The notes under the pieces are model-generated. The model was not told the DNA's origin. It worked only from the letters and a program-made list of their open reading frames with translations, and did not search any database. DNA of 64,000 nt from Clostridium homopropionicum DSM 5847. GTDB taxonomy: Bacteria > Bacillota > Clostridia > Clostridiales > Clostridiaceae. The DNA lies in the NCBI RefSeq assembly GCF_001263795.1, contig NZ_LHUR01000036.1, positions 62,001 through 126,000 on the forward strand. The letters are read 5' to 3'. Position 1 is the stretch's first letter; each line of letters starts with the position of its first letter. Of the stretch, positions 1 to 8,362 are shown one piece after another. The position numbers and the translations under genes are program-made.

Positions 1-376
1 AACTTATGAAAGAAATTATTGCTTTAACCTTAGGTGATATTAATTTTTTTCCAAGAAGTAAGCCCTTACTGTAATCAGAAATATCTTCTTTTATAATAAT
101 GGATTTTACTTTTGTTTTCTCAAATACAGTTATTGATAAAATCAAGCTTTCTCCAACAGTTTTTCCATCTAATATTCCTGCTGAAGATGTAGCGCCTATA
201 ATTTTAGCTTGCGGTAATATTTCTTTTAAACTTTTAATTACTTCTGATAAGAGCTTTTTATTAGATATATCCGAAAAAATCTGAATTAAAATATTTCCAT
301 TTTTATCAATTTCATTTTCTCTAATGTACTTATCTAATGCATCATAATCTGAGTATCTTGTATTATAAGTCTTCAT
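1..376 (-). CDS. FIST-domain sensor protein, 3' part outside window
   Basis: Reading the minus strand from an ATG at 376 gives about 125 codons with no stop before the window edge, so the gene is cut off. A GAGGTG ribosome site lies just upstream of the start. The protein begins MKTYNTRYSDYDALDKYI and contains a stretch (ILPQAKIIGATSSAGILDG) typical of the FIST N-terminal sensory domain, thought to bind small ligands such as amino acids. FIST proteins in clostridia are often joined to signalling outputs such as GGDEF or kinase domains; the output here is not visible. It starts 16 bases after the flavin oxidoreductase gene and is probably the last-transcribed member of that operon. A second, complete FIST protein is at 47635-48975. 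Confidence 0.75.
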   Translation of the reverse strand, partial: MKTYNTRYSDYDALDKYIRENEIDKNGNILIQIFSDISNKKLLSEVIKSLKEILPQAKIIGATSSAGILDGKTVGESLILSITVFEKTKVKSIIIKEDISDYSKGLLLGKKLISPKVKAIISFIS

Positions 377-392
377 AAATGCACCTCATGAT

Positions 393-1388
393 TTAAGATA
401 AATTTTCTATTGCCTCTCTTGCCCATGTAGAATCCTTAAGTATAGCTCTTGCAACTCCAATAAGATCTGCCTTTCCTTCAGCTAATAGACTTTTAGCCGC
501 TTCCGGTTCCTTTATTCCGCCTGTTAGGATAACTGGAATAGAAATAACTTTCTTTATAGCCTCAGTTAGTTCTCTAAAATATCCTTGGCTTTTATCTCCT
601 GGTTTAATAAACCCAAATAAACCACCGGTGATATCTAGAATATCTATTCCTGCTTTTTCAAATTCTACTGCTGCAATTAAACTATCTTCAATTGTACTTC
701 CGCCTTCTTTATAATCACAGGCACCAAGCCTCAATAATATTGGAAAATCTTCTCCCACTGCCTCGCGTACAGCTTTGATTACTTCAAGATGAATCCTTAT
801 TCTGTTGTGCACATCTCCACCATACTGATCATTTCTCTTATTTGTAAGTGGAGAGAAAAATTGATTTAAGAGATATCCATGAGCAGAATGAATTTCCACT
901 CCGTCAAAGCCTGCTGCTTTAACACGTAAAGCTGCATTTCTGAATTCTTCTACTATTCCTTTTATTTGTTCTACTGTAAGTTCTTCTGGTATAACATCTC
1001 CTTCTCTAGGATTTACTACAACTGAAGGAGCAACAACAGCTTTTCCGGTGATCTCAGTTCTTGCTAAACTTCCGGCATGATTAATTTGCATAATAGTCTT
1101 AGAGCCATTTTCATGAATCAAATTAGACAACTTATTTAATCCTTCAATTAAACTATCCTGTGCAACTGAAAGCTGATTTTCACTTGCTTTTCCCTGCATA
1201 CTAATGTAGCTGTGTTCAATAATTACTAGTGAAATATACCCGCCTTTGGTCTTTTCATCATAATAATCTAAAATAGCTTTACTAACTGAACCATCTTTCT
1301 CTGCCTTTGCAGTAGCCATAGGGGGCATTATTAAACGATTCTTTAATTTCAACTTACCTGTTTCTAATGGTTTAATTAGATTATTCAT
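393..1388 (-). CDS. NADH:flavin oxidoreductase, old yellow enzyme family
   Basis: This 331-residue protein is a single-domain TIM-barrel FMN enzyme of the old yellow enzyme family, which reduces activated C=C bonds in enones, nitro compounds or related electrophiles using NAD(P)H. The N-terminal NRLIMPPMATA segment and the active-site block HSAHGYLLNQFFSP followed by NKRNDQYGG are the family signature; GGI and GVARAI near the C terminus form the FMN phosphate site. It lacks the C-terminal Fe-S/FAD domains of 2,4-dienoyl-CoA reductase, so its length fits the short OYE class. The ribosome site lies inside the end of the upstream helicase gene, 2 bases away, so the two are co-transcribed. The natural substrate cannot be told from sequence. 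Confidence 0.9.
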   Translation of the reverse strand: MNNLIKPLETGKLKLKNRLIMPPMATAKAEKDGSVSKAILDYYDEKTKGGYISLVIIEHSYISMQGKASENQLSVAQDSLIEGLNKLSNLIHENGSKTIMQINHAGSLARTEITGKAVVAPSVVVNPREGDVIPEELTVEQIKGIVEEFRNAALRVKAAGFDGVEIHSAHGYLLNQFFSPLTNKRNDQYGGDVHNRIRIHLEVIKAVREAVGEDFPILLRLGACDYKEGGSTIEDSLIAAVEFEKAGIDILDITGGLFGFIKPGDKSQGYFRELTEAIKKVISIPVILTGGIKEPEAAKSLLAEGKADLIGVARAILKDSTWAREAIENLS

Positions 1389-1390
1389 AA

Positions 1391-2518
1391 TTAACTCTCC
1401 TCCCTGACTTCAATGGGTATTTTCCTTGTAATCTTTAATTTTATTTCATTTTCTATAAGTTCTAAGGTTTTCTTATCCTTCGGGTCCACAAATAAATATG
1501 CATATCCTTTTCCTCCAGCTCTACCAGTTCTTCCTATGCGATGAATATAGGCTTCAGAATTTTCAGGAATATCATAGTTATATATATGAGTTACTCCAGT
1601 GATATCAAGACCCCTAGCAGCTACATCAGTAGCAATTAAGTATTGAATATCACAATTTCTAAATGACTTCATTATTCTTTCTCGTTTTGATTGAAGTATA
1701 TCCGAATGAAGCTTTTCACAATTGTATCCTCTTCTGTGTAATGCCATATCTAGATCATCAACTCTTCTTTTAGTTCTACAAAAAATTATAGCCATAAATG
1801 GATTAGTCTCATCCAAGATTCGACATAGATCATCCTGTTTCCTTCTATCAGTGGTCTCTATAAGATATTGTTCAATATTTTTGAGAGTTACTTCTTCTTT
1901 TTGAATCACTACTATTTTTGGATCATTAGTATATCTATATGCAAGTTTTTTTACATCTGAACTAATAGTTGCCGAAAAACAAAGGGTTTGCCTATTTTTC
2001 GATGTTTCTTTAATAATAGTCTCAACTTCATTTTTAAAACCCATCAAAAGCATTTGGTCAGCCTCATCTAAGACTAAAATTTTTAATTTGCTTAAGTTAA
2101 TTGTGCCTCTTTTCAAATGATCTAATAGTCTTCCTGGAGTTGCTATTATTAAATGAATATTCCCTTTTAGTTTTTTTAGCTGCCCGCCTATATCTTTACC
2201 ACCATAGGCAGCTAATATATTTAAATCTTTTGCTTCTTTTAACTTAATAGCTTCTTCAGTTATTTGAATAGCCAGCTCCCTTGTAGGTGTTACAATTAAT
2301 CCTTGAATTGCATCCACATGAGGTGACATCTTCTCAAACATTGGTAGAAGAAATGCAAGGGTTTTTCCAGTTCCTGTTTGTGCTTCTGCAATAACATCTT
2401 TCCCATCCATTATCAAAGAAATACTTTCCTGCTGGATTGGAGTTGGCTCACTAATTCTTTGTGCTTTAAGAATACTTAATATTTCATCACTAAGTCCTAA
2501 ATCTTTAAATTTTTTCAT
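1391..2518 (-). CDS. DEAD-box ATP-dependent RNA helicase
   Basis: The 375-residue protein contains the complete DEAD-box helicase core: Q motif (EPTPIQQESI), Walker A AQTGTGKT, PTRELA, TPGR, DEAD, SAT, and in domain 2 ARGLD and HRIGRTGR. It unwinds short RNA duplexes with ATP, in mRNA turnover, ribosome assembly or cold adaptation. The chain stops soon after the second RecA domain, so it lacks the basic or RRM-like tail of CshA/DbpA and is a minimal-core helicase of the RhlE/CshB size class. It is the first gene of a three-gene minus-strand operon with the OYE reductase and the FIST protein. The exact subfamily is not certain. Confidence 0.92.
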   Translation of the reverse strand: MKKFKDLGLSDEILSILKAQRISEPTPIQQESISLIMDGKDVIAEAQTGTGKTLAFLLPMFEKMSPHVDAIQGLIVTPTRELAIQITEEAIKLKEAKDLNILAAYGGKDIGGQLKKLKGNIHLIIATPGRLLDHLKRGTINLSKLKILVLDEADQMLLMGFKNEVETIIKETSKNRQTLCFSATISSDVKKLAYRYTNDPKIVVIQKEEVTLKNIEQYLIETTDRRKQDDLCRILDETNPFMAIIFCRTKRRVDDLDMALHRRGYNCEKLHSDILQSKRERIMKSFRNCDIQYLIATDVAARGLDITGVTHIYNYDIPENSEAYIHRIGRTGRAGGKGYAYLFVDPKDKKTLELIENEIKLKITRKIPIEVREES

Positions 2519-2725
2519 TTTGTTTACCTTTCTACTCTAAAATATCCCAAATATTTAGTAGGTCTTATAAGTATATCAAAGATTTACTTCTATAAAAAGC
2601 ATTATCCATTAAATATAAATTTATACTAAATAAAATAAAAAAACTAACTTATATAAACTTATAAATTAGTATTCTTTATGTGAAGATTCTAATTTAAAAA
2701 TTTAATATAAAAGGAGTTGTCGACA

Positions 2726-3068
2726 ATGGCTGGATTAGTACCTTTCAATAAGAAAAAAGGTGACTTACTAAACACAGGTTTCAAGGACTTCTATAATATG
2801 CTGGATGACTTTTTCACAGATAATTGGCCATCTAGAAGGAGTCTGGAAAGAGATACCTTTAAAGTTGATGTGCAGGAAAAAGATAATGAATATTTGATTG
2901 AAGCAGAACTACCTGGAGTTAAGAAGGAAGAAGTAAATGAGCAGAAGCATTTACTTAGCTGATGCAAAGACAGAAGATATTAAAGCAAAACTTGATACCG
3001 GAGTTCTTTCTATAAACATACCAAAAGTTCCAAGCACAAGTAATGCTAAAAAAATTGATATTGAATAA
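2726..3068 (+). pseudogene. Hsp20 small heat-shock protein, internally deleted and frameshifted
   Basis: The ATG at 2726 follows AAGGAG with 9-base spacing, better than the in-frame TTG at 2717. The N-terminal part reads as a normal small heat-shock protein up to the start of the alpha-crystallin domain (FKVDVQEKDNEYLIEAELPGVKKEEVN). It then loses frame at about 2938 and stops at 2962. In another frame the gene resumes as SRSIYLADAKTEDIKAKL and ends with the classic GVLSINIPKV strand and a KKIDIE tail, stopping at 3068. About 35 codons of the middle of the crystallin domain are missing compared with ordinary Hsp20 of ~145 residues. The protein cannot be a working chaperone unless this is an assembly error. 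Confidence 0.85.
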
Positions 3069-3101
3069 TGTTTCTAATTTGCATTTTGCATTGCATATAT
3101 T

Positions 3102-3135
3102 AGAGCACATGGGAAATCCCACGTGCTCTTTATTA
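3102..3135 (+). terminator. Rho-independent terminator after hsp20 remnant
   Basis: AGAGCACATGGG and CCCACGTGCTCT form a 12-pair stem with one mismatch around an AAAT loop, followed by TTTATT on the plus strand. It separates the hsp20 remnant from the convergent EFR1 gene. Confidence 0.7.
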
Positions 3136-3167
3136 TAGAAATCAACAATCTCTTAAAACATAGCTAT

Positions 3168-3986
3168 TTAAACAAATAATTCTGGTTCTCTTCTATCAGC
3201 AAATTCAATTTCTAATTCAACTTTATGTCTTAAGTAATCTTCATCATCGTAATACTTTGCATTAGTTGGACACTTTTTAACGCAAGCCCCACATTTAATA
3301 CAAATTCCATCTAATTTAGTTACATCATCATAGTTTATAGATCCCATAGGACACACCTTAACACATAACTTACAATCAGTACACTGACTATTTGTCTTAG
3401 GCGTAACCCTCCTAATATCAACAGGAATACCTTCTTCATTTTTAGGCACATAATATTTCATGTATGGCTTGTTTCCTTTTACAATAATAGCATCAAGCTT
3501 ATGTTCAATTTCAATTTTATTATATATTTGATCCCCAAAATTAGCTACAATGGACATGTCTTTTTCGTCAGGTCTGTTTTTAGCAAGAATTTTAGAAAAT
3601 GAGTGTTCTCCAATAAATGCTCCTGCTGCAATAACCTTAAAGCCATCCAATTCAAGAATATCTTTTAATTCTATTAAGGCGTCATCATAATTTCTATTAC
3701 CATAAACAACTACAGCTATTGCTAAAGCTCCATTTCCTCTAATAAAATTCAAATACTTTAATAGTACATTTGGAACTCTACCTGCAATAACAGGTGTCCC
3801 TAAAACAACTATATCTTCTTCAGTAAAAGCAAGTTCTTTTTCTCTTTCATGTGGCAAAGTAAAATCAAATTTACTAATTTCAGTTCCAGCCTTCATATCC
3901 TGTGCAATTTTTTCTGCAATTCCCTCTACTACTTTTCTAGTTGTATCAGTGGCACTAAAATATACTGCATTTATTTTTTTATCCAT
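3168..3986 (-). CDS. EFR1-type flavodoxin/ferredoxin fusion protein
   Basis: The 272-residue protein joins an N-terminal flavodoxin-like domain (YFSATDTTRKVVEGIA is the FMN phosphate loop, residues about 9-25) to a C-terminal ferredoxin with two 4Fe-4S motifs (CTDCKLCVKVCP at about 202-213 and CIKCGACVKKCP at about 229-240). This order defines the EFR1 family of anaerobic electron carriers. It is expected to be a soluble one- or two-electron shuttle in the cytoplasm; its partner is unknown. It stands alone between a convergent hsp20 remnant and the universal stress protein gene. Confidence 0.88.
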   Translation of the reverse strand: MDKKINAVYFSATDTTRKVVEGIAEKIAQDMKAGTEISKFDFTLPHEREKELAFTEEDIVVLGTPVIAGRVPNVLLKYLNFIRGNGALAIAVVVYGNRNYDDALIELKDILELDGFKVIAAGAFIGEHSFSKILAKNRPDEKDMSIVANFGDQIYNKIEIEHKLDAIIVKGNKPYMKYYVPKNEEGIPVDIRRVTPKTNSQCTDCKLCVKVCPMGSINYDDVTKLDGICIKCGACVKKCPTNAKYYDDEDYLRHKVELEIEFADRREPELFV

Positions 3987-4062
3987 AATTATGTAGCCCC
4001 CTAATATATAAGTTACAAATACAATTTATTAAATACATTATATCATAAATTTTATGTATGTA

Positions 4063-4094
4063 TAAATAAAAAAAGAGCACCTATATGGGTGCTC
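4063..4094 (-). terminator. Terminator of universal stress protein gene
   Basis: GAGCACC and GGTGCTC pair around a short loop at 4075-4094. On the minus strand the stem is followed by a run of T (the A-rich stretch 4063-4074 on the plus strand). It lies about 80 bases downstream of the uspA-like gene. Confidence 0.8.
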
Positions 4095-4171
4095 CTGCAA
4101 ATACTACGCTAATCATTTTATATAAAATTTATTGTTTACTTCCTACAGTGCTCCTATCTATCTAAATATTT

Positions 4172-4660
4172 TTAAGGAACAACAAGTACTACAGTTTCTG
4201 CATCTTTAACTACCTTACTTGTTACTGATCCTAACATCCTTGATAATCCTTTTTTATTTGACTTAGACATAATTATCATGTCAAACTTATCCTTCTTTGC
4301 TTTTTTCACAATTCTATCTGCAGCATAGCCTATGTCAATAAATTTTTCCACATTAAAGTCTTCAATTTCTTCTAATGCCTTATCTAATATTGGCTCATAT
4401 CCTTCTTTTAGAGCTTTAATTGATGAGACTGTGGTGCTGAAATCTTGATTTATTACAATCTCTCTAACCTCATCACCATTAGCATTTCTAGCCTTAGGCA
4501 TATCATCTTGCTCTAACATTTCACCAGTGATAATAATTTCTGCTACATACATCAAAGTGACATCAACATTATCTGCATTGAAAAGCTTCTTTAACTGTCG
4601 AAGTGAGTGCATACTAGTTTCTGTTCCATCAATTGGTACAAGAACCTTCATTTTTTTCAA
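4172..4660 (-). CDS. Universal stress protein, UspA family
   Basis: The 162-residue protein starts KVLVPIDGTETSMHSL, the usual first strand of the UspA fold, and ends with a GSVTSKVVKDAETVVLVVP tail in which G-S-V-T and the final VVLVVP strand are typical. The ATP-binding form has GxxGx(9)G(S/T); the matching region here (MSKSNKKGLSRMLGSVTSKV) is weaker, so nucleotide binding is not certain. A cytoplasmic stress-response protein is the safest call. The gene is monocistronic, ends in its own terminator, and is preceded by about 770 bases without a gene that hold the degenerate repeat array. Confidence 0.85.
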   Translation of the reverse strand: MKKMKVLVPIDGTETSMHSLRQLKKLFNADNVDVTLMYVAEIIITGEMLEQDDMPKARNANGDEVREIVINQDFSTTVSSIKALKEGYEPILDKALEEIEDFNVEKFIDIGYAADRIVKKAKKDKFDMIIMSKSNKKGLSRMLGSVTSKVVKDAETVVLVVP

Positions 4661-4707
4661 TTATAACACTTCCTTCCACTATACTAGCATTAGTTTTATA
4701 GATCTAA

Positions 4708-4852
4708 TACTATATAGTATATCTTCGACAAATTATGTTTTTTTCCTTCTTTTTTTAGAGCTATTTTTATATTTTCTCCATAAGAAAATCCTGATACCTT
4801 ATTAAATAAAGTACCAGGATTTCCGGTTTTACAGATATATATTTGTATCTGT
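4708..4852. other. Intergenic palindrome and two hairpins upstream of usp gene
   Basis: The long gap 4661-5430 holds no credible gene. At 4708-4721 is a perfect 14-base palindrome (ATACTATATAGTAT). At 4787-4821 AATCCTG pairs with CAGGATT, and at 4831-4852 ACAGATA pairs with TATCTGT. These could be parts of a 5' leader or a small RNA, but no clear promoter-terminator pair was recognised, so no RNA gene is claimed. Confidence 0.35.
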
Positions 4853-4939
4853 TTTATAACATAGGTCTTCCTAAAGATACTACCTTTATAGAACAAATGT
4901 TAAATTCAAAGAACATAACAATCTAAGTTGCACTAATAT

Positions 4940-5262
4940 AGATAGCTTATTACCTTATTATAATCTTTCGACTATAATAAAGCAGGTCACAACCTATAAT
5001 AATGGTTTCCTCGACTATATAGCATATATGATAAACCTTATAAAATCTTTCGACCTTATAAAACCTATTTCAATACATTATATAATCTTAACTCGACCCT
5101 ATACCATAAGTTTCAACCTCATTATAATAAGCTTATTTTTCAAAGCCTACTATAATAAAGCTTTACCTCACAGTATACGATCTTCTCTCTGACCTTATAT
5201 AAACCTGCATAGATCTATATAAGATCTTTGACCGACTTATATACACCCTAAAACCTTAAGAG
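4940..5262. repeat. Array of ~14 degenerate 20-25-nt AT-rich repeats
   Basis: On the minus strand this stretch is a chain of units resembling GATTTATATAAGGTCGAAA, each with a TATA-centred core followed by a GGTCGAAA-like tail. Examples by position (plus strand) are the cgac/ttgacc tails near 4969, 5011, 5051, 5094, 5191 and 5229. Units differ at many positions and spacing is 20-25 bases, so this is not a CRISPR array and does not encode a repeat protein. It lies about 280-600 bases upstream of the usp gene start. The remaining flank 5263-5430 shows nothing but the promoter region and ribosome site of the next gene. Confidence 0.55.
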
Positions 5263-5430
5263 CATATATAAATCTTGGCTCAACTGTCATGTCCCTTATG
5301 CTATTATTGTGTCTTTTTGTAGAAATGTTATTCAATAATTCAGTAAATAATTTTGGATTAAAATTTTGTAATATTACCAATATTTCATCATAGTATTTAT
5401 TAATAATAATTAATATTGGAGGATGAAATA

Positions 5431-5658
5431 ATGGACTATGAAAATATTATGCAGGCCATAAATGACGTAAACCAGAGACTAGAATGTGAATTTAGTACAT
5501 GGAATATAACTGATGACTCTTACATAATTGAAGAATGCATATGGATTATTAAAGGATTAGAGACGAAACGTAATAATTTATTTATTCAAGCAAAAAAACA
5601 AAACATTTCTATTGACGCTCCATTTGGCATCTCATCCATTGAAAATCAAAAGTTATAA
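5431..5658 (+). CDS. Small DUF2508 (YaaL-like) protein
   Basis: The start is taken as the ATG at 5431, eight bases after GGAGG (5418-5422); the in-frame TTG at 5416 sits in the ribosome site itself. The 75-residue product has the pattern of DUF2508/YaaL proteins: a conserved middle (WNITDDSYIIEECIWIIKG) and a basic helical end (KRNNLFIQAKKQNI). The family has no established function and is widespread in Firmicutes. It is probably transcribed alone; about 190 bases of AT-rich DNA follow before the hemerythrin gene. Confidence 0.65.
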   Translation: MDYENIMQAINDVNQRLECEFSTWNITDDSYIIEECIWIIKGLETKRNNLFIQAKKQNISIDAPFGISSIENQKL

Positions 5659-5852
5659 GCAAATTTCTTAAACATACTACAGTTTATATGATAATTCATT
5701 TAATATCTAATTTTCGCCATAAATTTCCATAAAATCATCAGAAAAAATTAACATTATGTTATATAATGTAACTAGTTATCATAAATTACTATTAAGGTTT
5801 ATTATAATTAATTTAACAAAATATAGCTTGATGTATAGGAGTTGGTTTCTAA

Positions 5853-6272
5853 ATGATGTGGAAAGATAAATATAAAGTTGGTGTATCCCTAATTGATACT
5901 CAACATGAAGAATTATTTAAGCGTGTATCTGAATTTATTGAAGCAGTTCAAAGTAATGATAATTGGGAAGCTAAACTTGATAAAGTAAAAGAAACTATGG
6001 TTTTTATGCAAGAATATGTTGTAATTCATTTCAACGCTGAAGAAGCTTATCAAGAAAAAATAAACTATCCCGATATAGAAAACCACAAAAAAATTCATAG
6101 GGATTTCAAAAAAATGATTACGGACTATATAGCCGTATTGAAACAAAATGGCTATCCAGAAAAAATAGTACAAGAACTAGGCGGCAAGCTTATGGCTTGG
6201 TTGATAATGCACGTGGCTAAAACAGATCAACAAATTGGGGAATACGTAAAAAGCCAAGGAGGGGAAATCTAA
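5853..6272 (+). CDS. Bacteriohemerythrin
   Basis: The 139-residue protein has the di-iron hemerythrin pattern: WKDKYKVGVSLIDTQHEELF (first His, in the conserved D-x-Q-H block), HFNAEEAY (His and bridging Glu), HKKIHRDF (two His) and the C-terminal MHVAKTDQQIGEY block with His and Asp. Bacteriohemerythrins bind O2 reversibly and in anaerobes serve oxygen sensing or scavenging. AGGAG at 5837-5841 precedes two adjacent ATG codons, the first being used here. The stop overlaps the start of cheX (TAATG), so the two are translationally coupled. Confidence 0.93.
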   Translation: MMWKDKYKVGVSLIDTQHEELFKRVSEFIEAVQSNDNWEAKLDKVKETMVFMQEYVVIHFNAEEAYQEKINYPDIENHKKIHRDFKKMITDYIAVLKQNGYPEKIVQELGGKLMAWLIMHVAKTDQQIGEYVKSQGGEI

Positions 6273-6733
6273 TGAAAGCGGAATATGTAAATTCTTTCTT
6301 TCAAGCAACTAGAGATGTATTTCGCTTAATGCTTGATTTAGATATAGAGAGAGGAACTTTAGCTTTAGTAGAAGGTATGGTTGGCAGTAAGGATGCCAAT
6401 GTTATCCTTGGTGTAACCGGTGATCTAAAAGGATCAATTCTTTTTAGTTTTCCAAAAGCCATGACTTTGGAAATGATAAAAATAATGTGCGGAATGGAAA
6501 TGCAAGTAATAGATAGCTTTGTATCCTCTGCTCTAGGTGAAATAGCTAATATTATTGGCGGTAACGCATTGACACTTTTAGCTTCTAATAACTACATATG
6601 TGATATTGTGCCTCCTCAAATTTTTGTAGGTGAATACAAATCTTATTCTATGGCTAATGAAAAAACTTTACTTTTACCACTTAATACCAAAATAGGTACC
6701 TTAGACATATACATATTCTTAAAAGAAAAGTAG
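6272..6733 (+). CDS. cheX: CheX-type chemotaxis/CheY-P phosphatase
   Basis: The 153-residue protein matches the CheX/CheC fold. The catalytic E-x2-N motif is present in ALGEIANIIGGNA (about residues 92-104), and the preceding GDLKGSILFSFP and following GTLDIYIFL strands fit the family. CheX dephosphorylates CheY-P, ending a motor or other response-regulator signal. Its overlap with a bacteriohemerythrin suggests an oxygen-linked taxis or signalling pair; no other chemotaxis gene is in the window. Confidence 0.85.
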   Translation: MKAEYVNSFFQATRDVFRLMLDLDIERGTLALVEGMVGSKDANVILGVTGDLKGSILFSFPKAMTLEMIKIMCGMEMQVIDSFVSSALGEIANIIGGNALTLLASNNYICDIVPPQIFVGEYKSYSMANEKTLLLPLNTKIGTLDIYIFLKEK

Positions 6734-6799
6734 CTTAGAAACTTTTCGGACAAGTTGTATTGGGAAAAGTAAGTAAAATTATATGCTGTCATTTAATAA

Positions 6800-6836
6800 A
6801 GGTATAGTCTATTTTATAATAGCTATACCTCTTTTA
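6800..6836. terminator. Bidirectional terminator between cheX and MmcQ/YjbR gene
   Basis: AGGTATAG (6800-6807) pairs with CTATACCT (6823-6830), with an AT-rich internal loop. CTTTTAT follows on the plus strand and CTTTATT on the minus strand. The two flanking genes converge here. Confidence 0.65.
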
Positions 6837-6838
6837 TA

Positions 6839-7207
6839 TTACTTATTTCTATTTAAATATAGAATTTCTTCTTTTTCTGTTCTCTTTAATCCCTTAAATA
6901 CCAAATCATATGATATATCGATAAGCATTTTTATAGTCTCATCATCTATTGAACCATCTATTTCTACAGTATTCCAATGAACCTTATTCATGTGATATCC
7001 TGGTTTTATTGCTTTGTATTCACGCCTAAAATCTTCAGCCATCAAAGGATCACATTTTAGATTCACCTTTAATTCTTTTTCATTAATATTTGTAAGGACA
7101 AACATTTTGCTGCCTACCTTAAATACCAATGTTTCATTATCAAAAGGAAAATCTTCGTAAGCTCCCTTCTTATTTAGGCAATATTTCTTTAATTCTTGGA
7201 AATTCAT
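6839..7207 (-). CDS. MmcQ/YjbR family protein
   Basis: The start is set at the ATG at 7207, preceded by GGAGAGGGG; a longer frame upstream has no ribosome site. The 122-residue product MNFQELKKYCLNKKGAYEDFPF...KVGSKMFVLTN...YHMNKVHWNTVEIDGSIDDE is typical of the MmcQ/YjbR family (CyaY-like fold, often called a DNA-binding protein, molecular role unknown). It is monocistronic and converges on cheX. Confidence 0.85.
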   Translation of the reverse strand: MNFQELKKYCLNKKGAYEDFPFDNETLVFKVGSKMFVLTNINEKELKVNLKCDPLMAEDFRREYKAIKPGYHMNKVHWNTVEIDGSIDDETIKMLIDISYDLVFKGLKRTEKEEILYLNRNK

Positions 7208-7321
7208 CACTAAACCCCTCTCCTTCCATTTGTATATATTATACAAAAAAGCTATGCTGTATCATATATACAAATAGCTCTTTTGTTTTCTCCTTTCGAC
7301 CGTGCCTTCCACCTACTAATA

Positions 7322-8306
7322 CTACTTAATCTTAATATTTATAGGTTTAAGCAATCCTTTATTGGCATATTCTACTTTTAATTTTAATATTTCTGGGGGA
7401 GTTTTAACATTAAAAATATTAACTCCACTTGTTATGAATTCTTCACCAGTTTTTAAGTCCTTATTATCACTAGAATATTGCCTATCAAACTTTTCATACT
7501 TATGATTTTTTTCATCTGTGATTTCAGAATAAGCAACGCCTCCAAAATTGCCTCCTGGTAAATTACTCATTTGAAGGATTTCTTTATCTTTAACTTTAAA
7601 TACTACATTATAGCTTTTTTCATCACCTGAATTTTCAAATCCACTGTACATAAGTTCCATATCAAACCCACAATTGTCTATAATTTTTTTATTTTTTATA
7701 TCTACTGTTACATACATGTCTTTTTTTAGGTATAAAAAGTGCCCCATCAGCCTTAAAATTCAGTGTCTTTGTTTGAGTAAAGTAGGTGCTTTCACAAATC
7801 ATAGTTATTTCTGAATCATCTACTGATCCCCATCCACCTCTCATCTTATATTCTAAACCTCTGTCGTCTACAAGTCTTGCATTAACAAATCCTATAAATT
7901 TATAATTCTTATTACTTCTAAGATCAAGTTTTATTTCTCCACTAGTAGGATAAACTGTACACTCTTTCATAAGTATATTAACTTGACCTATATGGATGTT
8001 TTTATTTATTAGATAATAGTAAGGTTCTCTGTTGGCAACCTTACTATCAATATTAAAATTGATTGTCCACTCTCCATCTATCGCATCATTTTTGTAAACC
8101 TGCCCTTTATAGTAACCCTCCTGCAGTTTTCTTATTTTAATAGTTAAACTTTCAGGAATTTCTGACATTTCATGAAAGGCAACTGATATTATCCCTTCTT
8201 TTTTCCCTGTATTTTTAAAACTTTCATCTGGTGAACTACTTGATTTGATAGTATACATAAGATTTTCATTTTCGTAATCTATTATCTCAAAGGCATCCTT
8301 CTCCAT
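7322..8306 (-). pseudogene. DUF4179/DUF5643 anti-sigma-like protein, truncated and frameshifted
   Basis: Two overlapping frames (8306 to 7689 and 7747 to 7322) together encode one protein: the first ends ...GALFIPKK-R and the second continues ...LKKDMYVTVDIKNKK. The break is at a run of seven A (plus-strand T 7721-7727) where six would keep frame. The content (DGEWTINFNID, PTSGEIKLDL) fits the extracytoplasmic DUF4179/DUF5643 region of clostridial anti-sigma or sigma-associated membrane proteins. The usual N-terminal part with the membrane helix is missing: the frame stays open to about 8386 inside the end of the sigma gene but has no start codon. It is probably the decayed partner of the sigma factor just upstream. 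Confidence 0.7.
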
Positions 8307-8362
8307 ATAAAGATTTAGGTCATTATAGCTCTTATCTGTTGTCTCTATTGCATAGGCAATTA

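Noticed and set aside
4527-4896. Two frames around the start of the universal stress protein gene
   Set aside because: Both are AT-rich shadow or intergenic frames with low-complexity translation; one lies opposite the usp coding sequence.
4940-5262. CRISPR-like array
   Set aside because: Units are not identical, there are no unique spacers of fixed length, and no cas gene is in the window.
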